Positions 44,621 to 55,944 of a DNA stretch of 64,000 nucleotides are shown here, in pieces. Under the pieces are notes generated by a model that saw nothing but the letters and a program-made list of their open reading frames with translations, did not search any database and was not told the origin of the DNA. The stretch is taken from the NCBI GenBank assembly GCA_964059195.1, contig CAXKWD010000006.1:16826129-16890128 (forward strand), read 5' to 3'. Source of the stretch: Ectobius pallidus (taxonomy: Eukaryota > Arthropoda > Insecta > Blattodea > Ectobiidae). The translations under genes and the position numbers were made by a program. Position 1 is the stretch's first letter. Each line of letters starts with the position of its first letter.

Positions 44621-47016
44621 AATAAAAAAAGCTAATTGAAGATAAGTTGACATTGCCATTGATGCCATTCGCCCTCGATCTTTCATTCTATAGATTGTCT
44701 CAACCTTAAAAAACAGTATTGAGTCAAATGTAGTGTTTGCATCTCATTTGCAATTATCTTCGTCCTTTTCTAACCAACCAATGTCGACAATTTTCCTAAA
44801 ACTCATAGTCATAAATGTACTAATGTAATTGCGTGGTCGTATAGAGAATTTTCCACTCTTTCTCTGATTTTAATTGTGAAGTCATAAATAATAATAATAT
44901 GATTCCTATTTTTTACAATTACTTTATTTTGGCTGAAATCTAGATTTTTTCAGATGAATTACTTATCACGCTATAGACGAGAAACCAATAATCGTAACCG
45001 ACAAAGATATTTTTCTTGGATTGCCTGACGTTTATAAAAAACACCGTCTTTCCCTTGGCAATAAATATTACATAAGAAAAAAGCTATATATTTTTTTATT
45101 AGGTACTGTTTGAAAATTTTCGGATGGTAACACAATAAAGTTATGTAGCGAGTAACCTACTTTGTTTTTTACTTAACGTTGGTGACTAAGCGAGAAGAAA
45201 TGCTTACAAATGTCTAAAATAGTCTTTAAACAAACCAGAGCTCGGTATCATAGCATGCATGAGTTATCGCTGTTTTCCCAGCGCAGCATTCTAGCAGTCA
45301 TGAGTCAATCAGATTTTGTGTCTCTTGTTTTTAGACTATTGAGTCTTCTTCAGAGCTCAATGTTATAATATTGGATGTGTTGTAAAGTGTAACTTTGTAG
45401 TGAAGTGGTTCTTGTGTTTTTATAAATTTACTTTTATATTTATTATTATATTATAATAATTATGAATAGAGAAACTAGAAATCGTAGTATTGGCAAACTG
45501 CATAGCAAAGAACGAATTAAGTACTAAATATAATATTTAATTATTTATTTGAAAAATGAACGTAACTCAGGCAGTAAGAGTGATAACAGAAGCTACCAGG
45601 TGTTCATAAAGTTTACTAGACCCTGTAGAATAAAAAATGGAACAAACGAAGTGTACTCTAAGAACGCCAGCAAAAAGAAAAACTAAAAGAGTGTGTTCGG
45701 TTATGTCATTTAGTTCTTAGTTAGCAATGTTTTATTTTGTAGTTTATTCGTTTTGCAGAATTTGGTTAGCACGCTCCTTTGTTTGTTCATAGCTATTATG
45801 ATATTTTATTTTTTATTGTATGTTAATATCCAATCGGAGACTGATTAACATATATTCTTATTTTAAATAGCCAATTAGGCTTTTCTTACTTCAGGTTTAG
45901 CTCAAGTCATTATTACATTTCTTTTAATTCTTGTCTTGTTAGCCTTCCATCGAACCTTTTCATTCTTTCAAGACACACGTTTTTCTAGGCTCCTCGTGTC
46001 TTTTTTATCAAGTCAAGTAGCTTGAGTTCTGGTCAGCTTATTTCAAGATTAAATCATGGGCTTATAATGCCTATCAATCTCCTGAAGACTGCTAATTAGC
46101 TTCAGACATCAATCACCCTTTGTGTGATTAATTTGACTCGTTATCTTCAGAGATATATTATAAATATTGTCTTCATGGTCTTGGAGTTTCCAGGATTCAG
46201 AGCCAGCAATTCAACATAATTATCAGGAATTGGTAATTATTAAACCATTCGAAAGGTATGTCACTTTGATGATTTACACTCACTTCTGAAAAGATCTTAG
46301 CTGCATAATTTCATCAGCAAATTAATTTTCTTTTTGTGCTTTCAATTAAAACTGACATTGCTGCTATTCATCAGTATAATACTACTACAAATAACATCTA
46401 CGACCATCTAATCTTCCACTTAGGCCTATTAACATTGATGTTTATTCACTTCCAGATGAGCAAGAAACTTGAAATGTAGCAAAGTTATAGACTTTAGCCT
46501 ATAACCAATGGGAAAATTCCAAAATGTTCAAATCTTTAATATTTTCCCCCTCCAAAATAAAATTTTTCAGTTGGTCTTTTATCGACATGAGGTATTTGCT
46601 GTAAATCCTTTCTGTTGATATTATAGTTATCCCACATATTCCTTCACATTTCCTTATCAGATTATCCTAATCTATGCAATAACTTATACATAACATTTTG
46701 ATGTGTCATGTCGCAGGTCAAGGAAGGGAATTGGCCGGGCGAGGCCCTAACTTGTACCTTTGAAATGACGAATTACACCCCTTTTTAACATAATATTTAT
46801 TTAAAAGAACAAACCAATAAAGCAAATTGATAAAACAAATAATTAAAGCACAAATAAAACACATTTCTTCTAATTCCATAATGGTTAACATATACTTCAG
46901 TTGATTATTACTAGGATATTATAAGTTTATAATTACTTTGGTTAATGTTCCATATATATTTATTACAATTATTATATTAGAAACTGTTTAATGTTCTTTT
47001 CTGAATATAAACATTC
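44621..47016. other. No gene recognised; long AT-rich stretch
   Basis: About 2.4 kb without a credible frame. A 32-bp segment starting TATGCAATAACTTATACATA (46673-46704) recurs perfectly at 49448-49479 on the other side of the next retrotransposon. Confidence 0.5.
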
Positions 47017-47027
47017 AGCTCAGTTTG

Positions 47028-48227
47028 AGTGAAGGCAAACAAATAGCTCTCATAAGCCTGGATGTTCAAGGAGCCTTCGATGCTGCGTGGTAGCCCAGCA
47101 TTCTTGCTACAATGAGAGCCTGGAATTGCCCCAAGAATCTTTATGAGCTATCAAGAAGTTATTTTAGCGAAAGAAGCGCAAATTTTTCGGTAAATAATAT
47201 ATCAATAAAGAGATCTATTAGTAAGGGATGCCCGCAAGGCTCTTGTAGTGGTCCAGGGTTCTGGAATATCTTCTACAATTCTCTACTCAGTCTGAAGTAC
47301 TTAAAAAACACGAAAGTCATAGCATTTGCTGACGATTTGCTATTAGCGGTAAAAGGTAGAAATAACTTAGAACTAGAAAATTATGCGAATTTAGAATTGC
47401 AGAAAATTGCGAACTGGGCAAAAGAGAATAAAGTAAAATTCAATGATCAAAAATCTAAGATGCTAATCATAACTCGGAGAAAACTGCAAATGCCACAGGA
47501 AATTAACATCTACCTTAATAATAAGAAGTTAAACCAGGAAGAATCAATAAAATATCTGGGCATAATAATTGACAGAAAATTCAGTTTCACACAATATGTA
47601 GAGCACGTCACCCAGAAATGTACAAAATTGATTCATGCCCTATCCAGATCGGCTAGAGTATCTTGGGGCCTAAACTGCGATGTGATGAGGATCATATATA
47701 AAGGGGCCATTCTTCCACTGTTGGCCTACGGGGCACCAGTTTGGGAGGACGCCATTAAGAAAAGATACAACATTATCAAGCTACAGCGGGTCCAGAGACT
47801 CATTAACTTGAAAATAGCAAAAGCTTTTCGAACGACGTCAACGGATGCATTGTGTGTGCTGACCAAGAACCAGCCTATCCTCATTGAACTACAGCAAATG
47901 GTTAAAATGTATAGAATCAAAAAGGAGCAGAATTGGGAGGAGAAAACTATGGACACAGTAACACCCTACACCCAGTGGCCGCATCCAGCAGAAGTAGTCG
48001 GGATAAAGGAAAAACAAGTTGGGTGGAATTACAAAATCAACATCTACACAGATGGGAGTAAAGGAGACACCGGAGTGGGTTCAGGAATTGCAATATATTT
48101 AGACCATGAAATCACATTCCAACTACAATACAGACTACATGAGAAATGCTCCAACAACCAAGCCGAGCAGTATGCTATACTTAAAGCACTAGAAAAACTG
48201 GAATCACTTCAAGAAATAGTCAACTGA
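47028..48227 (+). pseudogene. Reverse transcriptase and RNase H N-terminal part, copy A
   Basis: The frame opens at SEGKQIALISLDVQGAFDAA (RT motif A with catalytic Asp), hits a TAG (47091-47093, where the related copy has Trp), and continues from the ATG at 47112 for 371 codons. Further motifs: KGCPQGSCSGPGFWN (RT block 4), VIAFADDLLL (the catalytic FADD), KYLGIIIDRKFSF, and a WGL/IYKGAILPLLAYG region. From about residue 312, IYTDGSKGDTGVGSGIAIY starts RNase H with its first Asp, and NNQAEQYA supplies the Glu. A frameshift near 48225 separates the rest. Function in active relatives: reverse transcription and RNA removal. RT followed by RNase H places it in the I/R1/LOA group. Confidence 0.92.
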
Positions 48228-48895
48228 GAGAAACGCAGCTATCCACACTGACAGCAGAATTACTCTTGAATCCTTGCGGAATTCCAATAACCACCTCCAC
48301 CTAATAGAAAGAATCAGACTACAGATTAGGAAACTGGAACAACTAAGCTGGAACCTTCATTTCATATGGGTCAAGGCGCACGTCGGGAACGAGGGCAATG
48401 AGCTCGCCGATCACTTAGCTAAGCAGGCGGCGAGTAACAACGAATTGCCTGTGAGCTACAGTAGGATACCGGCTAGTGTCATTCTGCAGGAGCTTCGAGT
48501 GGAAAGTGTGTCAAAATGGGAAAGTGAGTGGATCCAGTCCACAAAAGGTGCAGTGACAAAATCTTTTTTCCCCTCTGTGAAAGCTAGACTTAAAATAAAT
48601 ATACCGCTCAATTCCAATATAATAACATTTCTAACGGGCCATGGCAAGCTAGGTTCTTATTATCACAGGTTCAAAATAAAAGACAGTCCTTCCTGCGTGT
48701 GTGGAGCCGAAGTGCAAACAGTAGACCACGTTCTTTTTGAATGCTCAAAACTAGAAACAGAGAGGTTAAAATTTAAACAAAACAGGTAAATGGACTTTTA
48801 CAAAAACTAAACTAATGATAGAACATACGAAAAGCTTCATGGACTTCTTAAATGCCATAAACTTAGAGACAATACAAGGAAACACATAAGTCAAT
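48228..48895 (+). pseudogene. RNase H C-terminal part and zinc-knuckle-like end, copy A
   Basis: After the frameshift near 48225 the RNase H domain continues with AIHTDSRITLESL (third catalytic Asp), then WVKAHVGNEGNELADHLAKQ (the His and the final Asp). Residues farther on include CVCGAEVQTVDHVLFECS, a CXC...H...C cysteine-histidine cluster common at the end of these proteins. The ATG-initiated frame runs 48274-48789 (171 codons); a further frame change near 48785 leads to TKTKLMIEHTKSFMDFLN and a natural stop at about 48889. All RNase H catalytic residues are present in the DNA, but split over frames. Confidence 0.9.
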
Positions 48896-49024
48896 TAGTT
48901 GTCACATAATAGTAAAACTAAACCACCTAGATTAAAAAAAAAATTAGTCAAAAAGCCATAGTATGAAAGTGAACAAGAAAATAATAATAGTTAGATTATA
49001 GAAAAGACTTATAATAGAGGGAAG

Positions 49025-49060
49025 GGCATGTAGTATTACATCATTGTAATGGGACATGCC
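49025..49060 (+). other. Conserved 3' UTR hairpin of the I/R1-type family, copy A
   Basis: GGCATGT...ATTACA and TGTAAT...ACATGCC pair as a 7-bp plus 6-bp stem. Copy B has the counterpart at 55911-55944. Located just upstream of the tail, a place where LINE RTs may recognise their RNA. Confidence 0.7.
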
Positions 49061-49115
49061 GTCTGTATATATCTTTAATAAAAATATATATATATATATA
49101 TATATATAAACATTC

Positions 49116-49900
49116 CTACTAATGCATTAATATAAATATTACACTTGAAATCAATTTAATATTATTTTCTGAATGTAAAGGAATTCATTAAATTAAATAT
49201 ATTTTACTAACTAATTCGCGTAAGCCATTCTCTTGAAAATAAGACAGAAATCTACTCACATAGAATAATTATATCCAGCTGTTCCATAATGATGTCTGCT
49301 CAAAATAATAATAAGTTTTGCCACAAGGAGTCTTCCACTGCTGGGAATAATTCGCACAGTAATTATCTCCTATGAAGATGTCCCAAGTAGATATGGTCAT
49401 GAGCAGAACGGCTGGCTGGGTTTATATACTGGCTTACACCCACGGTTTATGCAATAACTTATACATAACATTTTGATGTACCTATTGTAAGAAAACATGA
49501 CGTGATATGTAGAAACGGTCAACATCAACGGATTCGTGTTAGGTGGCCCAAAATAAGTTAAGATCACACCAATTACCGCAAAAAAAAGTTTCAAAATGAA
49601 GTTATCAAAAGCTGCATAGCTATTTTATTGTATGAAATGTCAAAATAACATTTTTCACAGCTATCAATTAACCAGATGTGATAGAGAAAAACCAAATGCG
49701 TTTTCAAATTCAGCACAGCGAATTAAGTTTTTACCGCAGAAAATTTAACATATTTCATAACATTTCACTTCATGCATTAAGATTACAAACCACAGTAAAA
49801 AGAATAAATGTTTTTTTAGTCCCTTTCAGCAAAAATGGAAATGTAAATATACGCGTTACCTAGCAACTACTAAAGTCTCAACGTCCTTAGAAGAAAAAAT
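49116..49900. other. No gene recognised
   Basis: Contains the second copy of the 32-bp repeat (49448-49479). A 61-codon frame at 49678-49863 has no signature. Confidence 0.45.
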
Positions 49901-49992
49901 GAAGTAAAGAAAAACCAGTACATCTGTCTCACTCTAGCACACTACTCGTATGATTTAAGATCGAAACACACATGCTGGTTTTTGTTTACTTC
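49901..49992 (+). mobile_element. Short foldback element, copy 2
   Basis: GAAGTAAAGAAAAACCAG on the left and CTGGTTTTTGTTTACTTC on the right are inverted repeats around a roughly 55-bp core that is the reverse complement of 16321-16430. Confidence 0.65.
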
Positions 49993-50487
49993 AGGTTTCT
50001 TTCTTAGCTTGTCTCGAGTATAGCCATAAATGAATTTATGAGCAAGGAACTAATCTGTGCTTACAGGCCTACTATAAAGGAATGAATGTGATGTAATGCT
50101 ACTATTCTATAAGAATCCTTTTTTTAAATTTGACATTGGATGATTTCGAATATTACAAAAATTCGGATAAATTTCAATGTCATTCTAATCTGCGTTAAAA
50201 AGTTTCAATTATTTCCAATTCCTTATAGTAATTTGACGGTTCGAGTAAGAATGATAAAGGAATTGATTACTTGAATGAATTTCAACAATTCAATAGCCTA
50301 ATTTTACTGTGGCCTCATTTGTTTATGAATTTATTCTTAATTTAAACTGCTTTCATGGGGTGTTTAATGTTTTACAGACTCTCTCAACGATAAAAATCTG
50401 AAAAGCAGGATGGAATCTATTGTGCAAGCTGTTTTTTATTATAAGTTGAGTATCACATATTTTATCATTAGACATTTAAACGTAGCA
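49937..50487 (+). repeat. 551-bp duplication, copy 1
   Basis: Matches 50974-51525 at a few percent divergence, offset 1037 bp, same orientation. It begins inside the foldback element and ends CATTTAAACGTAGCA. No coding content. Confidence 0.9.
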
Positions 50488-50973
50488 CTAAGAAGCCAAG
50501 CAGGTGATAGGGTTGATTTCTAACACAATTTTTAATTCAAATTAAAAAAGTCGAATATCATCACACTCAGCACTGCTCAAGGTCCCTGTAAAAGCCACGG
50601 TATCAATGAATATGTAGGTCTAAACATAATGTTCAAGCGCACCTCCATGTTTTCATGGAGAATTCAAAGAGATATGAATACACTAATTGTTAAAGGGAAT
50701 TGATTACCTATTGTATGTTATTATATAAACCAAAGAATACATAGATATATACAGATCATTTTGAATTCTACACGAAAACATAGAGTTGGCAAGGATTCAC
50801 CTGCTTAAGGTAGGGCTAAATTTTAGTGTTATACTATGCGATAAAATATCTGAGACCTCAGGATTTTATTGTGTTTGCTTTTACACAGGATGTTCCGAAG
50901 AAAGCTGGCTGTGGCTCAAGACAGGATCCATTGTGATATTACGGATGACAACGTGTAAGTAGGTAAGTACGTG
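50488..50973. other. Spacer between duplication copies, with a small MITE
   Basis: Apart from the MITE at 50645-50783 no feature is recognised. Confidence 0.5.
50645..50783. mobile_element. Short MITE (139 bp), relative of 38648-39032
   Basis: Ends CCATGTTTTCATGGAGAATT and, on the other strand, CTATGTTTTCGTGTAGAATT are inverted repeats that match the end motif of the 385-bp element. Probably an internal-deletion relative. Flanking TA is not clearly kept. Confidence 0.65.
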
Positions 50974-51525
50974 GCACACAACTCGTATGATTTAAGATCG
51001 AAACAGACAAGCTGGTTTTTGTTTACTTCAGGTTTCTTTCTTAGCTTGTCTCGGGTACAGCCATAAATGAATTTATGAGCAAGGAACTAATCTGTGCTAA
51101 CAGGCCTACTATAAAGGAATGAATGTGACGTATTGCTACTATTCTAAAAGAATCTTTTTTTTTTAATTTGACATTGGATGATTTCGAATATTACAAAAAT
51201 TCGGATAAATTTCAATGCCATTCTAATCAGCGATAAAAAGTTTCAATTATGTCCAATTTTTTATAGTAGTTTGACGGTTCGAGTAAGAATGTTAAAGGAA
51301 TTGATTACTTGAATGAATTTCAACAATTCAGTAGCCTAATTTTACTGTGGCCTCATTTGTTTATGAGTTTTCTCTTAATTTAAACTGCTTCCATGGGGTG
51401 TTTAATGTTTTACAGACTCTCTCAACGATAACAATCTGAAAAGCAGGATGGAGTCTATTTTGCAAGCTGTTTTTTATTATAAGCTGGGTATCACATATTT
51501 TATCATTAGACATTTAAACGTAGCA
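50974..51525 (+). repeat. 551-bp duplication, copy 2
   Basis: See copy 1. It lacks the left half of the foldback element, so the duplication boundary cuts that element. Confidence 0.9.
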
Positions 51526-51544
51526 GGGAATAGGGTATTTCAAG

Positions 51545-52020
51545 AGACGCAAATCTTAAATGCGCTTGGGGATTCGTGCACCCAAATATTGAGGATCAGA
51601 TTTGAACGGTAGCTTAACTACATATCTACCCTCAGAATTTGTTTTATTGTTCTGGGTGAAATGCACCTCGCAATCATACTATTTGGAATCCATAGACATA
51701 TTAGAAACCTTTTCCAGCTCCCAGAACTTAGTAAGTTGTTCACTGATTTTCATATCTCAATTCAGAAAGGCTGAATAATGCATAGTTAAGGCATTAGATT
51801 GAATAGATACATTATCAGGAATTCCATTATATAGATCCTTAGATTTATGACATGTAAGTCTATTGGACCTACGAATAGATAGCCTAGGAGGACAAACCTG
51901 GGGAATTTTGCCCGCAAAATACCAACCCAGTTGTGAGTTGTGAATTGTGGGTAGTATGGGTGTAGAAATATTGCCTACACAATCGATTTGTAAGAAAACC
52001 TCAATACCCAACAGTAAATC
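51545..52020 (-). pseudogene. BEL/Pao pol fragment (protease end and RT start)
   Basis: The minus-strand frame 52011-51757 includes GIEVFLQI and then IHNSQLGWYFAGKIPQV, matching the protease-to-RT transition of BEL/Pao polyproteins (L-G-D/E-V--QI followed by N---GW---G). After a stop the next frame gives EQLTKFWELEKVSN (about 51725-51684), then, past a TAG, CEVHFTQNNKTNSEGRYVVK and LPFKSDPQYLG, the standard start of the BEL/Pao RT. No catalytic RT residues or LTRs remain. Short, broken relic. Confidence 0.72.
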
Positions 52021-52089
52021 TACAGAGTTAGGTGTGTAAGTTGGGATTGGCTAGCGACAGATTAGGCGGAATATTTCAATTATTTACAT

Positions 52090-52253
52090 TAATAATTTAT
52101 ATCCAAGATGGCCGCACCAGCTAGCTCCACGGTACAACAGCTCCTGATTCTGATTTTAAAATCAGTGGTTTATATGCTACAGCTGATAAAAAAACTAGCT
52201 TTGTGAAAACTATTGTCTATATATATGTTAATTTTGATGCAAATTAGTGTATT
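52090..52253 (+). promoter_or_regulatory. Likely 5' UTR of a CR1/Jockey-type element
   Basis: The stretch between the BEL/Pao relic and the ORF1 start includes AAGATGGCCGC (52106-52116), a YY1-like motif that many LINE 5' ends carry. Inference only. Confidence 0.35.
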
Positions 52254-52651
52254 GTGTATAGTGATAACATCATAAAAATGGGAAGAAAGCCTAGCGGTAA
52301 CAAGATGACGAGCGAAGGGAACAAAAGTGATGAAAATGTTTCAACAGACAAATCTCAAGCAACAATGGGGGGAACAGTTCAAATTTTGAGGGAATTGCGA
52401 TGTGAGTTAAAGGAATCTGTAAAGACTAATAGAGAAAGTGAAAGTGAACTAGGAAAATCTCTGAATGTTGCACATGAGAAGTTAGATGAAAATAGCGCAT
52501 TATTACGTAAGCAAAAGGAGACTGTTGATTTGTGCCTGAAAACGGCAGAAGAATTGAAAAGTGAAATTATGCATCTGAAAAAATAAAACAGTGAACTTAA
52601 GCTGAGGTTAGTGGAATGTGAGCAATATTCTAGAATAAACATGCGAGGTAC
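52254..52651 (+). pseudogene. ORF1, N-terminal part, of a CR1/Jockey-type element
   Basis: The open frame (110 codons to 52586) is hydrophilic and Lys/Glu/Ser-rich. A heptad-like stretch from about residue 45 to 108 (LRELRCELKESVKTN ... KTAEELKSEIMHLKK) suggests a coiled coil. After a stop the same reading continues as LKLRLVECEQYSRINMRG, the block that ends the coiled coil in LINE ORF1 proteins. The frame is cut by insertion of another retrotransposon at 52667 and picks up at 56003. ORF1 proteins bind the element's RNA. The ATG at 52254 gives the longest frame; MGRKPSG (52278) is an equally plausible start. Confidence 0.75.
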
Positions 52652-52666
52652 AAGGTATTCCTACGA
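52652..52666 (+). repeat. Target-site duplication, left
   Basis: AAGGTATTCCTACGA, repeated exactly at 55988-56002 after the poly(A) of the inserted element. Confidence 0.93.
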
Positions 52667-52699
52667 TTTTAGTCCAATCAAGGTGCCAGCAATATTGAT

Positions 52700-54040
52700 T
52701 TGACGTTATGTAATCACTCGCTGCTTAAAGTAATTAAGAATTGGGAAAATAACCTTGAAGAAAGCTGTTCGGACCACAGTATAATTACCTTTACCTTAGG
52801 AAACACGGATCCTACACAGCACATAGATCACCAGGGCCTAAGATACATAGTAAAGAAAGAAGACTACAAGAGATTCAACGAAAATTTTAATAAGGAAGCT
52901 AAAAAACAAATGAATTGTGAAGGAGACGACTTAGACCAACTAGATAATAGGATGGCGAACCTTACATCGGAGCAGCAAGATCCTGAAGAAATGGTCAACA
53001 CATTTCAAACAATAATTACTGAAGCTTGTAAGAGAACGTTTAAATGTCGATCACGTACAATGAAAGAAATCAACACCAAGTCAGTCCCATGGTGGTCCAC
53101 TGAATTAACAATCATGAGGAAACGAGTCAACGCCCAAAGAAGACGGTTCCAGAGGACAATAGGAAATGACGAACTGCGCCGAATAAGGAAAATAAAATAT
53201 CAGGAAGCTAAAAGAGAATACCAAAACATTATCAATAGGGAAAAGATTAAATCGTGGAAGGAATATTGTAACATCACCACCTGCTCTAACCCATGGAACG
53301 CTGTCTACAAGTTAGCGTCGGGAAAAATAAGATATAACAACACGCTCTCCACCCTAAAGAAGACTGACGGAACGTATACAGCAGGAGTAGTTGACACAAT
53401 GAACCATATTATCGAGCATTTAACTCAGGAAGACAACGAAAACACGGACAGTGAATACCACACACAAATAAGAAATAATATAGTCCAGCCACCAAATACG
53501 GACAATGACAGGCTATTCACAAGAAGCGAAATCAGGGAAATAATTGAAAACATGAACAGTAAGAAAGCACCAGGTGAGGATGGCGTTACTGCTGATATAT
53601 TTCTACATATATTCAACATGGTACCATCCTATATAACAGCAGTGTACAACAAGTGCTTGGTTGAGGGGATCTTTCCCTCCCTGTGGGAAAGGGCAAATAT
53701 CATTCTAATAGTTAAACCAGGGAAAGAAAGCTCTGATGAAGCAAGTAAATATCGACCAATTAGCTTAATTAATGTTGCGGCTAAGGTCTTAGAAAAGTTA
53801 TTTATAAACCGAATCATGCATCACCTCTACTCAAACGATTTGCTTAACAAAAATCAGTTCGGCTTCAGACCTCAAACAAGCTCGATCGATGCGATAATGA
53901 CGGCCAAGGATTTTATAGAAGAAAGCTTGATGAACAAAGAAAGTGTCGCAATGATTAGTCTGGACGTGGAAGGTGCCTTCAACAGCGTTTGGTGGCCAAG
54001 GATACCAAAAGCTACCTCAACGACAGACTTTGCTTCCTGA
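52700..54040 (+). pseudogene. Endonuclease C-terminus and RT N-terminal half, copy B
   Basis: The reading opens before the ATG, at GASNIDLTLCNHSLLKV (52680 on), and ESCSDHSIITFTL gives the endonuclease SDH motif with its catalytic Asp and His. A long basic linker follows (Trp/Arg/Lys-rich, about residues 60-210). The RT starts at MNSKKAPGEDGVTADIF and WERANIILIVKPGK, then YRPISLINVAAKVLEKL, NQFGFRPQTSSIDAI and MISLDVEGAFNSVWW (motif A). At WW the frame is lost: relative to copy A about 50-60 bases between motif A and SYLNDR are missing, and the reading runs into a stop at 54038. Function as in copy A. Confidence 0.93.
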
Positions 54041-54903
54041 CAATAAACAGCACAAAAATAGAAAGAAAGCTTACTGAAAGTTGCCCTCAAGGTTCCTGTT
54101 GCGGACCCGGTTTGTGGAATGTGCAGTATGACTCTCTACTGAGCTTACGCTACAAGACGGGTACCAAGGTTATCGCCTTTGCAGATGATGTTCTAGTCCT
54201 CGTAAAAGGTAAGACCATTCTGGAAATCGAAAACAACGCAAATATTGAGCTCAACAAAATATCTAATTGGGCTAAGCTAAATAAAATATCATTCAACAGA
54301 AATAAAACAAAAGTACTGTTGATTTCAAGGAAAAAGCCAAGGACACAACAAGGATTACAAATCTACCTCAATAATGGGAGGATAGAACAAACAGATAACA
54401 TGAAATACCTCGGAATTATAATAGACAAACGATTTAAATTCAATCAACACATAGAGCACATAACAGAGAAGAGTATAAAACTAATTCACGCGCTGGCAAA
54501 GTCTGCTAAGATTAACTGGGGACTAAACTCCAGAGTTATGAACATAATTTACAAAGGAGCTATAGTTCCTATACTGTCATATGGAATTCCCGTATGGATA
54601 GAATCCCTTAACGCTAAATTCAATGTAATGAAACTTAAACGGGTACAACGGCTGATCAATATAAAGATCGCTAAAGCTTTTAGAACGAAGTCGCACGAAG
54701 CATTGTGCATACTAACAGGAACAATCCCGATCAACATTGAACTCTCTGAAATATCTAAGTTCTATAATATAACTAGAGGAATAGTGAAAGGCCCTGCGGG
54801 ATACACACCCCTGGAAACAGCAACTAATTATAGAGAGTGGCCTCATCCCTCACTAAATGTAAAACTCCACGAGAAAACAAATGAAGACACATACTCCATC
54901 TAA
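53989..54903 (+). pseudogene. RT C-terminal half, copy B
   Basis: Downstream of the small deletion the reading resumes in another frame: SYLNDRLCFLTINS, ESCPQGSCCGPGLWN, VIAFADDVLVLVKG (the catalytic FADD), KYLGIIIDKRFKFN and AFRTKSHEALCILTG. It ends at a TAA (54901-54903) directly before YTDGCK, where RNase H begins, so a single nonsense change interrupts it. The apparent ATG at 53989 is not a native start. Confidence 0.93.
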
Positions 54904-55761
54904 ATTTATACAGACGGATGTAAGACCGAGTCAGGTGTGGGGGCCGGTGTAGCTATCTACAGTCAGGAAGGAGCGGTACAGCAACTAAGATATCGACTGG
55001 ACAATAGACGTTCAAACAATCAAGCCGAGCAGATAGCGATAATGAAAGCCCTTAATGAATTACAAAATTATAACGACATAACAGAGAGATCTGTGGCGAT
55101 CCACACCGACAGCAAAATAACACTTGATCTGCTAAATAATAACTCAAAGCACGGAGCTATAATTGAGGAAATAAGAAGGAACTTACGATCCCTAATACAA
55201 CAAAACTGAAAAATACACTTTCAATGGGTGAAAGCTCACGCAGGGACTGAAGGAAATGAACTAGCCGACCAGCTGGCCAAACAAGCAACACGCAGCCTTG
55301 AACTAGAGCCGATATACGACTTACTTCCTCTCAGCACAGTAAGAAGAGATCTATATGAGGAATCGATTAACGCATGGGAGGATGAGTGGGCAACCACCAC
55401 CAACGGAACAATCACAAAGTCTTATTTTCCTAATGTCCGAAGCAGATTAAAGTCAAACCTCAAGTTAACGCACAATCTCACAGCAATGATTACAGGTCAT
55501 GGGAAATTTGGAGAATATTTACACCGGTTCAAGATTTTACAGGATCCAACATGCAGGTGTGGGAGAGATTTGCAGTCTACTGACCACGTTATTTGGGACT
55601 GCGAGTTACTACAATCAGCCAGAGATGTACTCCGCAGAGAAGTGCTTCAATCGGGTGGACGATGGCCTCCAAATAAAAGCGAACTTGTTATAAAACACTT
55701 AAAATATTTTTCCCAATTTGTAAATAAGATAGATTTTGAAACTTTACAAAATACTAATTAA
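54904..55761 (+). pseudogene. RNase H and Cys/His C-terminus, copy B
   Basis: Directly after the TAA: YTDGCKTESGVGAGVAIY (first Asp), NNQAEQIAIMKAL (Glu), VAIHTDSKITLDLL (second Asp), a TGA at 55207-55209, then WVKAHAGTEGNELADQLAKQ (His and last Asp). The tail has CRCGRDLQSTDHVIWDCE, the Cys/His cluster seen in copy A, and ends at 55759-55761 (TAA). All catalytic positions are retained; only two in-frame stops disable this segment. Confidence 0.92.
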
Positions 55762-55919
55762 GTGATGGGGGGAAAAAAAACTGAAAATATGAAATCAAAA
55801 TTGTGACTGTTTTTGAAACTTTAAAGATTTTGAAACTTTACAAAATACTAATTAAGTGATGTAAAAAAAAATGAAAATATGAAATCTAAGTATTGTGACT
55901 GTACTCATAAGCATGTAGT
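55732..55919 (+). repeat. 94-bp tandem duplication at the end of copy B
   Basis: GATTTTGAAACTTTACAAAA begins both halves (55732 and 55826); each runs through AATTAAGTGATG and GAAAATATGAAATC. The natural stop codon lies in the first half. Confidence 0.9.
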
Positions 55920-55944
55920 GTTACATTATGTAATGGAGCATGTA
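55911..55944 (+). other. Conserved 3' UTR hairpin of the I/R1-type family, copy B
   Basis: GCATGTAGTGTTACAT and ATGTAATGGAGCATGT: an inner TTACAT/ATGTAA stem and outer CATG pair. Counterpart of 49025-49060 though several bases differ. Confidence 0.65.

Larger units (their letters stand above)
47017..49103 (+). mobile_element. 5'-truncated non-LTR retrotransposon with RT and RNase H (I/R1-type), copy A
   Basis: Flanked by a target duplication of 10-12 bp (ATATAAACATTC at 47005-47016 and 49104-49115; the first bases merge with the AT-rich tail). The 5' end lies inside the RT, the usual outcome of incomplete target-primed reverse transcription. The 3' end has TCTTTAATAAAA and an (AT)n run. A perfect inverted repeat sits in the 3' UTR (49025-49060). 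Closely related in layout to the copy at 52667-55987. Confidence 0.88.
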
